Of a stretch of 64,000 nucleotides of DNA, positions 26,291-38,970 are shown piece after piece (within the stretch, counting starts at the first letter, position 1; each line of letters opens with the position of its first letter). The stretch is from Malurus cyaneus samueli (lineage: Eukaryota > Chordata > Aves > Passeriformes > Maluridae). Both the position numbers and the translations under genes were made by a program. Location: assembly GCA_009741485.1 (NCBI GenBank), contig CM019220.1, positions 29,245,891-29,309,890 of the forward strand, read 5' to 3'. The notes beneath the pieces were generated by a model. The model saw nothing but the letters and a program-made list of their open reading frames with translations, was not told the DNA's origin and searched no databases.

Positions 26291-29200
26291 TTCACCATTG
26301 CTTGCCTAATCATACATTGTGAGAAGTTATGTAGTTCTGTTTCCTGGAAAGAAATTTGTTCCCAGAATTTCACAGGAGTGACATTGTAATTCACCTGCCT
26401 CTCTGGTCACGTCTTAAAAATATTCAAGACGACTGGACTTAATTTCATCTAAGTTCATTCTGCTAATATTTTTAAGTATTTTAGAGATTTTTAGGTGAGT
26501 ATCTCTTACTTAGAAATATAGGTACATCACATGCAACATTAACAATATTGGTATTGAAAGGTCATATTCAACCACCTACCTTTCTCCACTGGCAAAAAAG
26601 AAAAATGTCTGTTTTTTTCTTAGATGCTCCACAAGTATATGGGGGCTTTCTTCAGTTTTACTAGAAAGTGATAAATCCCTGCTCTTCACAGCCAGAAGTC
26701 TCTGTAATACACTGCATGTCCTGTTTTGTCACAGTGAACAAACTAATGCTTGATCCTGACAGAAGAAAACAGCTAAGCAAAGGTACTACTTCAGTCTGAT
26801 TTCATCTCATGACTGATTATCAGACACAAATTAAGGTGCACAATCCCCTGGTTTTGGGTACTTTCCCTCAAAGGAATTCTTTTGCATGGACGTTTCATCC
26901 CCTGGTGTGATTGTTTCAGTAGAAAAAATGGCTTCTGGCTGCCTCAAAGGTGCTTAGATTTACTCCAGGTGGAAACTCTCATTTTCATATACAAACACTC
27001 CACAGGTAGGCTTTTAAACTTTCTAGGTGTACTTTTGGAGCAGATTTTACTCTTAAACACTATATAGTAACTTCTGCTGATTTTTTTTTTTTTACTCTAT
27101 AAACTTTATCATTATTCCCTCCATAACTAAGAAAAATCTGATTCTTCACATTAAACTCTTGTCACATGAAAAGAGGATCAAATGCTACACACAGTTACTT
27201 ATATATCACAACCAAAGAAAGCCCCTTACAATGGGAAAACACAAGTTTTTTTTTTGTTGTCGTTGCATTAATTAAGCATTTATGTTGGCTCTCCAGAAAC
27301 ACAAGCCAGAACCTGCAATATTTTTCCATACACTGGAGTGGCAAACACACCATCAGTCATAAATGTTTCCAAATGAAGAGCTGCACTTTTAACTCACTTA
27401 TAAACATACAGAAAGGGATTTTTTTTTTTTTTTTTTTGAAAGGGGCCTGCCACAGTTACACCCACAGGAGAGGTACTTATTAACATAGTACAAGGGTTCC
27501 ATCTCAGGTAACTCAGAGCATGTGATACCTGGATCACTGGACAAGAAACAGCAGCAGCATAACACATGAAAAGGCAATTATGGAAGTTGATGTGATTCCA
27601 AGTTACTAAGTATTATCAAATAAGGGTCTTCTCCTGTTAGCTACAGGAAAGTGCTTTTATCCATAGCTATAAAAATAAACACCACAGCCCACAAAGATTA
27701 ACAGTGTTTCCTGCTTTTCTGTACTGGCTACAAAATATTTTGATTGCACTTCTGTCAGGATCTAATGCAACTATTGAAAATGCTTGTCAGAATGGAATTT
27801 TAAAAGCTGATGTCAGTGTCATACTTCACATTTCCATTTTCCCAAACTATGCTTATCAACTGGGGGGAAAAAAAGAGGGAAGATAATTATTTAGAGAAAA
27901 AAAAGAAACATATCTCATCCCATTGCGATTATTCATTAAATACAAAATCAGGTCATGCCATTAATTGAGGGGGTTTATGTATGTTTTATAGATTATTTTT
28001 GTTACGGAACACATGGCATATTATTAACCAATACATAATATTAAACATTCAACTTACATTCAGCCATATTACTTACTAAGTTTTGGGACGATTCTAGAGA
28101 ATACTAAATAGTACAGAAATTGAAGACCTTAAAAAAGCAGAAAATCCCTAAGCTTTAATTGAAGTCTGTGCTGATTTAGAACAAGGCTGAAAGAAAGGTA
28201 CACTTTCCTTTCCCCCATTTTTCTTCCCGGTTCTCCCCAGCAACCCAGTGCTCCCCAACAATGTGATGCTGCAAAACAAGGAACCAGTGAAACAGCAAAT
28301 GTCTCAACTCTTTCCCTTTTCCAGTTTTTCAAAACAAGTTCACTTTGTTTTATACTATTTCCTGCCTCTGTTTTAGAAATACAATTTGAATAGAAGAGAT
28401 TTTAAAGTGTCAGTTCTTCCTAAATATTCCTATTAAAATTTATGGGGGCGGGGGGAGAAAGGAATAATAGCTCACTATGCCAACATTTACAATGTCTTGC
28501 TTTTCTAAACATTAATTCCTCAATGTAATAAATGTTTTTCTGACTTTTGCCCCAGATGTGCATACACAGATTCATTTATACACTCTTCAGAGTTTGCCCC
28601 AGTCTATTAAGAAGAGCAATCAGGGGATTTCTGTACTTCCCTGAGATTACATGATCTCAAGAACTTCAAATAAATACAATTTGCCTACCTGGATATTAGT
28701 ATTATCAGCTTTCCTGCCTGACATAACATATGGGAAAGAACAAGGACATAATCAGCCTAATTTTATTCATTTTAGTGGCTTGATGTTATCCCAATAATTA
28801 AACATTTCAGTCAGGAGGAGATAAACAAGACTCCTATGATTACATTTGGGTAGTACTATTCCAAGTTTTACCAATCTCATGCAATCTAAGTCCTAACACC
28901 TGCAGTCCTAACAGGAATTTACCCAGCTCCTGAAGCAAATTTTACCAGCAAAAACATCTGGTCCTCTCTCAAGATGTTCACAGAGATATCAGTGGAAATA
29001 CTCATACTACTGAATGGGGATTAACACATTGAAAACTGTCTCATTCCCCATAGTCTTCATCTCTGATGTAAACCGCACAGGGCTCTCAATTCAGCTGCCT
29101 TCATGTGCAGCATTAATGACAGCTGAAACAGCATCAACTGGCCACTCAATGTGAGGCCACAACAGGGCCCAGCTTATCACCCAGGAGGGAAGAAAATGTA

Positions 29201-29984
29201 TCTTGCACATTCTCCAATTAGGACAAAGAACTGTGAATCTCACTAACAACATCATAACAACTGAATGAGGCCCTAATCCAAGCCTTAATTTAGGTTTTTC
29301 AGGGCTGTGTTGGATGAGAACCCAAAAAATAGCAAACAACATCTTGTTACATTCTCGGCTGTTGATTTGCCAGTTTAGAAGATTGTGCATTGTGGGAGTT
29401 TCTCCTAACCCCAAATTACAGCCTGGAGGTTAGGAAATTCTTTCAAATTCATGCATGTCCTTTACATGCAAGGTAAGCTCAGTTAAGGTAATACTTTCAT
29501 TGCATCACTGCTGACTATGATTAGCATTAGCTCTACACATCACAATCAACACCCTCCAGTCCTTAATACATCAAAGTTTTCAGACAATAGGGTAAAAAAA
29601 TGGAACACAAGGCACACCTGATCTCTGGATAATCTTGAACACCTTTGGCTTGAATAAATTATTCCACTGAAGTAACAGTAGCACTGTCATTTATACCAGA
29701 CAAAGATCAATCCCAAGATCTGCCTCTTCCAAACAGAAATGTCAGGAGAGTAAGTCAAATGATCTGACTTGACAGTACATTTTCCATGCATTAGTTACCC
29801 AAGTATGAAATTGCAATCAAAGGAAAAACATACTGCAAAATTATTTGGTGTTGAAAACCAGGCCCAGAGGATCCACTGCAGATGTGACCAGTTTCAGTGG
29901 ACTGCTCAACCAAGCCTTTCAGAAACATACCGGGTGGGACTTGGCTGCCAACACAGCATCTTGAAAATCAGCTGCATTTTCTTT

Positions 29985-30024
29985 GGGGGATAAGGGGGTT
30001 GGGTTTTTAGTGTGGGCTTTTGGG
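29985..30024 (+). other. G-rich run with G-quadruplex potential
   Basis: Five runs of three or more G occur in 40 bases (29985, 29994, 30001, 30014, 30022), with spacers of 4, 2, 10 and 5. One spacer exceeds the usual 7-base limit. It lies on the non-template (plus) strand relative to the inferred minus-strand gene. Confidence 0.4.
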
Positions 30025-30891
30025 TTGAGGTTTTCTGAGGCAATCAGGTCTCCAGTGGAAGCATCTTGTTCCAATCTCCCTAATATGTACTGAAGATCCC
30101 ATTTTTATGTCTCCATCTACTCAAGTATGTCAGTAGCCAACAACCCTGGGGTTTAGTGCCAAAAATAATGTTACTGTATTCTCTCTTAGCAAAATCAGAA
30201 GGATAGTCATATAGAAAGAACCATGGAGACAGAACCAGGACTGAAATTAGATCACACCAGCCTCTCCCCAAAATTAATAATCTACCATTCATGCCAAATT
30301 ATGACTTTGTATTACCACAATTCACATATGGCCTTTGAGAGAAGTTTAATTACTGGAAAAATTCTATCTAAACAAATTTTTCTAAAGAAAGAAAGATAAT
30401 CTGAAACTGACAGTTTGATTCTGATCATGAAAGTTAAATACAGTCTATTCCCTTGTCCACTGCAAAGATGAATGAACGCAGATCCCTCCCTTAACTGGGT
30501 TTTTTTTAATCATAGCTATGCTCAGATAAGATTTTGCAGTTGAAATCTGAGACTTGGAGCACGCTTGGAGAGAAATGTCTGCAGTGTGCTTCGATGACCT
30601 TTTTCCAACTGAGTTCTCATATAGAAACAGGACTTTTCAAATGTCCCAGCATGTTCAGTTCTAGGGGTCTGGTCAAGATCCAAGACTCTGGGCTTGTTTA
30701 ATAAGGAGATTCCAGGCAGTCCACAGCTGACCCTGGGCAGCCACACTGAAGCTCCAGTTTGCTGACGTGGACGAGCTCTGTGCTGGGGATTGAGTAGGTC
30801 CAGATGCTCCTTCTCTCTTCAGAGAGGAAATTATAGTCTATAGAAGAGGAGCTGGCACAGCCAGCTTTGTAAGCTAGGAAATTTCATGATC

Positions 30892-31195
30892 TGTTGGAAT
30901 ATATTAACATGTACATTTTTAACTCCAACAGAGACATAGCTTGTCTCTGGAACAAACGTCTGATAGGGGTAGAGTTACAGGGCCTAAGGGAACATGAGGG
31001 GCTGGATGATTTCATTTCCCCTAAGCTAAGGCAGTTGGCAAATGTGGGTATGGTTTACTGCTTTTTTGCTTTTATTGTTATGAATTGTGTGGATAATTGA
31101 TGGCAGGTTGCCTAGAGCCTGGGCTAGGCCTCCTTCATGAAAGCTGAAATAAATAAATGGTGGCTTGCTCTTATTTTACTGATTCTGTGTCAAAT
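30892..31195 (+). mobile_element. Possible solo LTR of an endogenous retrovirus (weak)
   Basis: The segment opens with TGTTGGAATATA. Near its end it carries overlapping AATAAA signals (31151-31158) followed by a short GT/T-rich run, which resembles the U3-R-U5 order of a long terminal repeat. I could not find a matching 4-6 base target duplication, a clear CA terminus or any internal retroviral sequence. It may be ordinary intron with a chance poly(A) signal. Confidence 0.2.
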
Positions 31196-34100
31196 TCAGG
31201 AATCACAACTGGCTTGGCATTTAAAGGCACCAGCCTAAAAGAAGGGAGCAGGCTCCTGGAGGTCACCCTGGGATCAGTAATTGCTCCTGGTCCCAACACT
31301 GACATGAGGCCCAACCTCTTCTGGTGAAAGGGAGAGATTTCCAAGCAATTTTCCAAAGACCATTGGTTCCCAAGCTGAATTTAGACTACATACTGCAGAT
31401 CAGAGGAAAACCAACTAAAACATGAAGATCCTGCAAGCTGCATGGTAAAAAGAAAGGAAAAAGTATGTTTCACTCCTCGTTTTCTCAGCCAAAATTTTTC
31501 TTGCACAAATAAACTTGTAAGTATCACATTCAAATAAAGTGTTTATCATCTCAGTTATACACAAAACCTGCCCAGGTGACTCTCCCTCAAACTATTTCAG
31601 TGCCTACTTCACAAAAATATTTTACTACATGTAAAATACCTAAGGTTGGTAGTTCAGTGTGAAGTATATCAGAATCAAATTTCCACTTCAAAACACCTTA
31701 GTTGTGAAAATAAAATTTCACTGTTCAAAACATTGACTTGAAGTTAATCACTTTTTTTTATCTTTCATGCTGATTTACAAAGGCAGACAATAAAAGTGTA
31801 CATGTTTATTCTGTTTTTCCAATGTAGGCACTCAAAATCATAGTTAGGATCACCAATCAAGCACTGCTTTTCTGTTTGTTTCCCTAATGGGAACCGATAC
31901 TTATTCAAGAAATCGGTTCTCCCTTTTTTACTCTCAAAGTAATTCATCTACAACGAAAGCATTTGGAGTGAATGATAAAGATGATGAGTTTCTTCAACAG
32001 CCCAGGATTGAGGGAAGGCACAGCATAGGACATAACTAACCATGCATTTCCCATAACTGCTATGTAATTTCAATTTAAGTGCACTGTAAGCTCTATAAAG
32101 TCCCTGAATGAAATATATTTTCTGAGCACACCTCATCACTATGGCTGGCTGGATTTACATAATTAATGCAGCTTGAGGTCAGTATGGAAAACAGGTCTCA
32201 TTCATCACTGTCAAGCTCTCTCCAAAAAGAATACACTCCGAGGAACCCAGTGATACAAGCACAAAGACAGAAGAGCCAGCTGGTAAGGTACAAAACCTGA
32301 GACTGCTTTACTCAGAACATAACTACCCTTTAGAATCTCTCAAGGGCAATAAATTAAATCCCAGATGCACATCTGGTAATAAACACTGAAAGTACAGAAA
32401 AGCATTGATGGCAATCATCCACCTGCTTACTGAAGAACCTTCTGTCAAACAGGACAGCACATAAAAATGTGGAACTGTCTTCTGCAAAACATCTTCTTGC
32501 AATTGAGCTATATAACTGAATATTCCTGGCAAATTTAGTGTCAAGCCTGAAAGAGCAGGAGAGCTTGGAATATTGCCTCAGAGGTGCACTGCACAGGAGC
32601 CAGGCTGTGCTTCACACAGGCTCCAGAACTGGCTTTACAAACTTACTCCTTTTTCAATCAGGCCTCGAGCACATGATGTCATGGTACCATCTTCCCCAAT
32701 ATTAACTTCTTATCAACATAGTTAACATCATAAACTGAGTGAGAAACTTTCCTACACAACAACTGATTGATTTAAGTAATTGCTGAACTATTCACATGTC
32801 ATGAAAACAGAGAATTCTAACACCCAATGACTCAAAGTATTCTTTAATCTGAAAGGCAAAGTCAGTTTGAATCAAAAAGAGTCGCAAAATGTTTAAGTTT
32901 CTTCTACTCTGTTTTGTTCTCCTCATAGTCTTAGGCAGCCTGAATAAAGTATATACTAGCCTGCTCAAGGCATCACAATTTTTTTCCTGTATATTAGAAA
33001 AGGAATATTCATGCCCTAACCAAACAGTCCTCATTAAGGTCCATACCAGTCACATTTCTTTCTGCAGAAATTTTCTCTAACTAAGCATTGTCTCAAGCTA
33101 AGATGCAACACATGACATGAGCTTTAAACACATATAACATACCAGAAATTTCACAGACTGTGAAAACCTGAATTTTGCAGCCATGTCAGACTCTTCATCA
33201 TAGAGTTGTGAGTGTACTAACACAGGTGCTGGAAACTCACTATGCATTTAGTTGGACTGAAAGGAAAACAACACCCTTTGTTGCTTTGCATAAAGACAAT
33301 CTCATTTCCAAAACCAGAGCTGTCTGGTTGCAGGCTCCTACATGTTTCCCACAGGATGGGAACTTTAAACAAACAAAAAAAAAAAAAAAACAACAAAACA
33401 CCAACAACAAGAAAAGTAGTGTTAGCTAGAACAGGAAAAAAAAAGGCATTTTGAGGAAATACTTTGTGTTCTTTAGTATTTATCATTAGGGATAATAGAA
33501 GTGCAGTTTCTCCCAGCCTCAAATCTTCTACTGGGCTACAAAAATGTATAGCAGAGCAATACATGAAGAATGGCACATACCTACAATACCCTCAGGGACA
33601 GGAGCTATCTTAAGTTCATTAAGACTTGAAAGAAACATTTTAGATGCCTGAAGATATTGTGCTGCATTGCACAAAAAGTTGTAACTGCCTTTGTAAGTTA
33701 CACGGCAGACAATTTTTCTTTTTCATAGCCACTTTACTGAAACACTGTCATTCTACTGCTAATAAAACTGAAAATCAGTGTTTCAGTGCAACAGAGGCTA
33801 TTGTCAGCAGCCAGAGCCACCTGCAATTTCTTCTGCTAAGCTTGCCTTAACCAGGCTTGTCCTATACCATTTCTTGTTGTCCTCTCAGAGCGAAGCGAGC
33901 AGTTAAAGCATTGCTTTAATGAGACACACAGAAGAACAAGAGAAACTTCTTCAGCATTAGCTCTGAAATCCTTTGTCAGATCTTCATCTTACCTATCCTA
34001 GATAACTCCAGAGGGAAGGAAAAAAAAATAATACCCAACCCCCTCAAAAATCTAACAAAATGTACACCACCCCCATCCCTGTGAAAAAAATCCTTCTTCC

Positions 34101-35179
34101 TGCCTACTGAGACAAGCACCAAAAGAACCAGGCCTAAGCTAGATCTAGCCTCAAACGTCACAGTTTATTAGATATCAAAATGGGTCATAATAATTAGCTA
34201 TTTGTCTTGCCTGACTGACACAATGTCCTAAAGTTCACTCTGCTATTTCAATCAATAGTTATAATTCAAGACAAAAGCAAGAGCCAGAGGATCAGAGTGC
34301 TGGTATTTACATTTCATTGTGAGCTGCATTCCACTGTATAAACAAATGACTTAGAATTTTCTAAGTCTTGCTAACTTCAAGGAGGAATGTCAGTCTTTCA
34401 GCCTCAGGAAGGGAGGAGATTTAAGAAGGGAAAAAAAAAAAAAGAGACAGTACATGCATACCACGCACAAGAAAAATACGAAGAGTTATTGAGCCATCTC
34501 ATGAAGAAATAAATTCCACTTTGGGAAAAAAAATAATTCTGATGTTTTGGTAATGAAAAGTATAAGGTGGCACTTCTCACAGACTGGAAACTAATTTTAG
34601 GAGAAGTGCATCCTTTTGCAAAAGCAGCCCCAGATCTATGCTTTCAAAGTAAACAACTAAAAGTCAGAAGAGGAACCACTCCATTAACCCTAAACAGATT
34701 CAGATTTATATGATTATACTGGGAGATAACAGGCATCCATTAAAGCCATACCTTTTTTTCTTGCATGATAGTGGAAATAAGAGGACAAACTGGGTAAAGG
34801 TCTTTTAAGATGGGCTCAGCACAGCCTGTATCTCTACTGTAATTCCCTACAGCAAGTGTTGCACAGTGTCTCACAGCTGTGTCCAAGAGCAAAGCTTGTA
34901 GGGAATTATTTGATGAAGCTATACACTTTCAGGAGCTCCTGGATCCCACGATCATCCCAGCTAATTTGAGGATTGGTAATACTTATATTACCCTACTAAG
35001 GCTGGGTAACAATACTATTTAAGAGTGCTTGCTTTCACTCCAACTCATCTTTCAGCCCACACACCAGCTTTAGCTCAAGAGCTGTGCTGTATTTTAGCTA
35101 CATTTGCAAACTCCTTTTCAGAAGTTTAAACATTTAACCAATGTTAAGGAGATGCTAACCAATTTAAGGATATTTAAAC

Positions 35180-35236
35180 AAAAAAAAAAAAAAAAAAGAA
35201 AAAAAACAAAAAAAAAAAAAAAACAAAAAAAAAAAC
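35180..35236. repeat. Poly(A)-rich tract
   Basis: Runs of A interrupted by single G or C. Similar but shorter tracts lie at 33374-33390 and 49841-49861, and T runs at 27419-27437. Confidence 0.9.
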
Positions 35237-38200
35237 AGCAGAATGTCTTACTCCTTTTCTCAAGGGAACTCTACTTTGCAGGTAGTACTCATGATGGGCT
35301 TTGAAAGGAGGGATATTGGATGCAATCATGAACAGAAGCACCAGCACTGGGCTCTCTTATGTGGCAGTTGGAAAGTGCACATGTGTCAGGAATCACTCAG
35401 TTGTGATTCTGGTCCAAGTAAAAGAAAGGCACGGTACTGTCACACCAGAAAGTTTCTTCTCATGGCACTGGGTCAACACCCACAGACATTTACAGGACTC
35501 AGCCGAAGCCACAGCTGTATCCTGCTAGAAAACAGGACCATAGGAGCATCCCCGTTCCAGACAGTCACATTCCCTTCAGCTATCATCACTCTGGCCTAGG
35601 GATCCCGAATCATTCTTCCAGGCAGAGCTATAGATCAGGATGATGCTTGCACTGAATGCCAAGTCACTATCCACGCTAGGCATGCTGAATTCTGTCCCAA
35701 ACTTAAGCCTTTACTGAGTATTTTGTAGTTCCATGTAAGATTTACCAGGAATTCACCTATTATATAAAGCACTATTAAGTACACGGATCATCTCGAGAAC
35801 CCCAAAAGCCTTAACTCCCATGTTCTTCTGTAGAAGAAATGGATGTATGGACCTTCACTATGTCAGATTTTAGCACAAAGCAAACTCAAACCAAAGCCAC
35901 TGAGACTCCTTTGGTTTCCTGTGAAACCAGAATCTGGGCTTTGTTTGCCTACTTATGTTTACAGATGACAGGAAGCAACCTTCAGTCAAAACCATGTGAA
36001 TTTGCACAAAAAATGTCAATATAACTGATAAAAGATACTTAAGATAACTACACTTATTACAGCTAACTCACTGCTGCATAATTTCTCCTAATTAAATCTT
36101 ACTCCAGATAAATAGATACTGAAGTTTGTTTCCCTCTTTTAAAAGAAAAACTGAAGTAATTAAAGCTTCTTTAAGGAGATAAATCATCTCATTCCAAGAA
36201 ATAAGACCATTCATGTGCCTCAAGTTAGGCTCTAAAATACTCTCCTGAATGGGAGATTTAAATAACCAAATATTTACATTACATTCAAACACAAACAAAA
36301 TAAACTCCCTATCTTGCACTGTGCCTGTAAAATAGATAAATTCCATACTGCAGATGTTTCCTAGGAAACCAGGAATGGCTTAAAGAAACAGAGAACAGCT
36401 GGAAAAAGAAAAAAAAAAAAGTCAACCTCAAGAACTAAGTGCTCCATAGCCTCATTTTAAAAACCATAGAATGATATTGTTAATAAAAATCAGAGGAGCA
36501 CCTTTCACACTGGTTGGCCCTGGCACTCTCCATGAGGGCAAACATGCAGATCAAGACTTAGCTCTTCTCTCCCCATTATCTCACCCTGCTCCCCCAAAAA
36601 CAACAACAAACCAAACCAAGAACAGTGAGTATTTTGCTATAATATGGTAAAGCTGTAGAGTTTTGGTGTGTACACTGATAAGGATCACCAGCCCCACAGA
36701 GGTACCTACTGAAATCCTACAGCAAGCAGATTATTCACTTTGCTGAGGAGCCAGATTCCACGTCTGAAACCAGCCTGCTACTCAACATGAAAATCCATGC
36801 CATTCCAGAAATGTATTATTAGCACAATGACTCAGTATGTATATTACAGTAGTACCCTAAGGCTTCATTTCATATCAAGGAAGCTTTGTGCTCTGCACTG
36901 CACAAATTCATCAGAAGGCCCTGCACTTCACAGTGAAAATATGAAATCAAAGCATGCCAAAGTTACTCAAGCTCAGTGTCCAGGTTTAGAGAAAATTTTC
37001 TATTATTACAGCAAACACTTCCCCCAAAGGGAAAAAAAAGAAAAAAACAAAAAAAAATAGTAAAGGACAATTTGTCTAACCTCAGTCCTAATTTCTGAAG
37101 CAGGCTCCCAGCACTTCAGCAGTCATCTCAATAATTCCAAACATCATTGCTGTGACAGCAGCCATAGTGTCATGTTGGCTCTTCCTTCCCCACATGGCTC
37201 CATTTTCCATGTTCTGCTTTGCCTGTCACCAGGCTCAATGCCTCTGACATCAGGTTCTTCCCTGCCTTTGTTGCTGCCAATGCATGTTCCAGCACCTTCT
37301 GCCTCTTGCCAAAGCAAGCACTGAACATCTGGAAATCATCCTCCATTACTTTCACCAGTGAGTTGCGCCTGCCTCGCACTGCAGTTCCCATGCAGAGGGA
37401 AGACACCACATATATCTGTAAAATGCACTACACATATCTAACACACTATATATTTTCAATGTGCAATAAGTTACAAACACATGTGATTTTCTTTTTAAAA
37501 TGTAAGCATATATAGTGGGTAGCTTTATAGACCAAAACACTCCTAATTTGAGAGAGTTCTAAAATACATATTGATTTACTCTCACAATTGTACTCTTTTT
37601 CTGGTGCACGACATCTTTTTGATATAAGAAGCCAACGGTTTTCAGTGCGTCCATTAGAGTGTGCTGGTTTGGGAATTTTAATAATAAAAGAAGACACTCC
37701 AATGGAAAACTAACACAGAGGAAAAGAGATAGTACTTGTTGCCTGTGCCTCTGAAAGAGCGGAAATGCAGACTATTTCCACTCCCTTTGCACAGTTTAAA
37801 GTCACAACAGGACAATGACCGCTCGGTTGTACAGAGCTGAGGTTCCTCAAGAGGAACAAGCCCCACCACACATTCAACACCTCTCTGGAAGTTCCTGCCT
37901 CTTTCTTCCTTTCATCTTCTATTCTCAGAGCTTTGTACATACCGAGGATTATTCAGAGGAATTGCAGAAAGCCTCCAGGAGCCTTTGAGAAGTGACTTAA
38001 TCCAGATGTTCAGTGGTATCTTTCCTACCAAGAGGCTCATCACTGATCAAAGCAAAAGAGCCAAAAATAGATCATACTTGATTTAAAAAAAAAGTGTATT
38101 GATTATGTCACTTGTTAACTATAATTATAATTCATCATTTGTATCAACTAAATGGTCATAATTCAGAGTAACTTGATTTTTCTGAAATAGCACAGATTGA

Positions 38201-38694
38201 TTAAATCATTTTTAAGTTTTCTCAGTCTTTGGAGAGGCACTGCAACTGAGGGGGAAAAAAAACCCCTGAGTTAAGAAAATAAGGCATAAATGTCATAGGA
38301 TAGCAGCCACTATGGAAATTCAACACATTTTTTCTAGAGCAAAAAGTCTGATAGAATCCTGCAAAGAAAATATTTCTGAAAAGCTAAGTGTAAAACAGGC
38401 AACCAAGCAAGCACACCTTCTATTCACTGCTTTTGTTTCAATTTTTTCTTTAAATCCTTTTTCTTGACCTCCTGGGATGTTTGACCTGACAGGAGACATG
38501 AGATTTCAGTCCAGAACGTGAGCTAATACCAATCAAGCTTGTCTATGATTTCCTGAAAGAAATGGTCCCTTAGCATAACCTCTGAGGTTACCTACGACGA
38601 TACAGCTGGCCTGAGACAGCTCTTCTCAATTAAGGAACATTTTCCTTCTGGCTTTTATCTGTATTTTCACTATCATTTTAATGGTAAGCAGTAA

Positions 38695-38970
38695 TCTTGG
38701 AGCAACTGGGCCAGGACACACTCACAAACTGGCAGAAGGAAGTTTTAGATTAGATATTAGAAAGAAATTCTCTCCTGTGTATCAGATGAAGTGCTGGCAC
38801 AGGCTGCCCAGAGAAGATGTGGTTGCTCCATCTCTGGAAGTGTTCAAGGCCAGGTTGGATGGGGCTTGGAGCAACCAGGGCTAGTGGAAGGTGTCCCTGC
38901 CCATGGCAGGGGATGAAACTGGATGAGCTTTAAGGCCCCTTTCAACACCAATAGTTCTGTGATTCTATGG
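38695..38970 (+). mobile_element. 5'-truncated CR1 LINE: ORF2 C-terminus plus 3' UTR
   Basis: The upper part still translates to the CR1 ORF2 C-terminal pattern (FRLDIRKKF, WHRLPRE and SLEVFKARLDGA). It runs into the 3' UTR words GGTTGGATGGGGCTTGGAGC and GGTGTCCCTGCCCATGGCAG and ends in the GTTCTGTGATTCTATGG tail. Short 5'-truncated copies are the usual outcome of CR1 target-primed insertion. Compared with the other copies here it is relatively well preserved. Confidence 0.9.

Larger units (their letters stand above)
26291..38694. other. Intronic stretch, no gene seen
   Basis: Contains T and A runs (27419-27437, 33374-33390, 35180-35236), the G-rich run near 30.0 kb, the doubtful LTR near 31 kb and a 17-base palindrome TTAAAGCA-T-TGCTTTAA at 33903-33919. 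A slightly GC-richer block at 37140-37410 is open on both strands but matches nothing I know. Confidence 0.5.

Noticed and set aside
37170..37515. Segment open on both strands, suspected retrogene
   Set aside because: No recognisable protein family, no poly(A) tail and no target duplication found.
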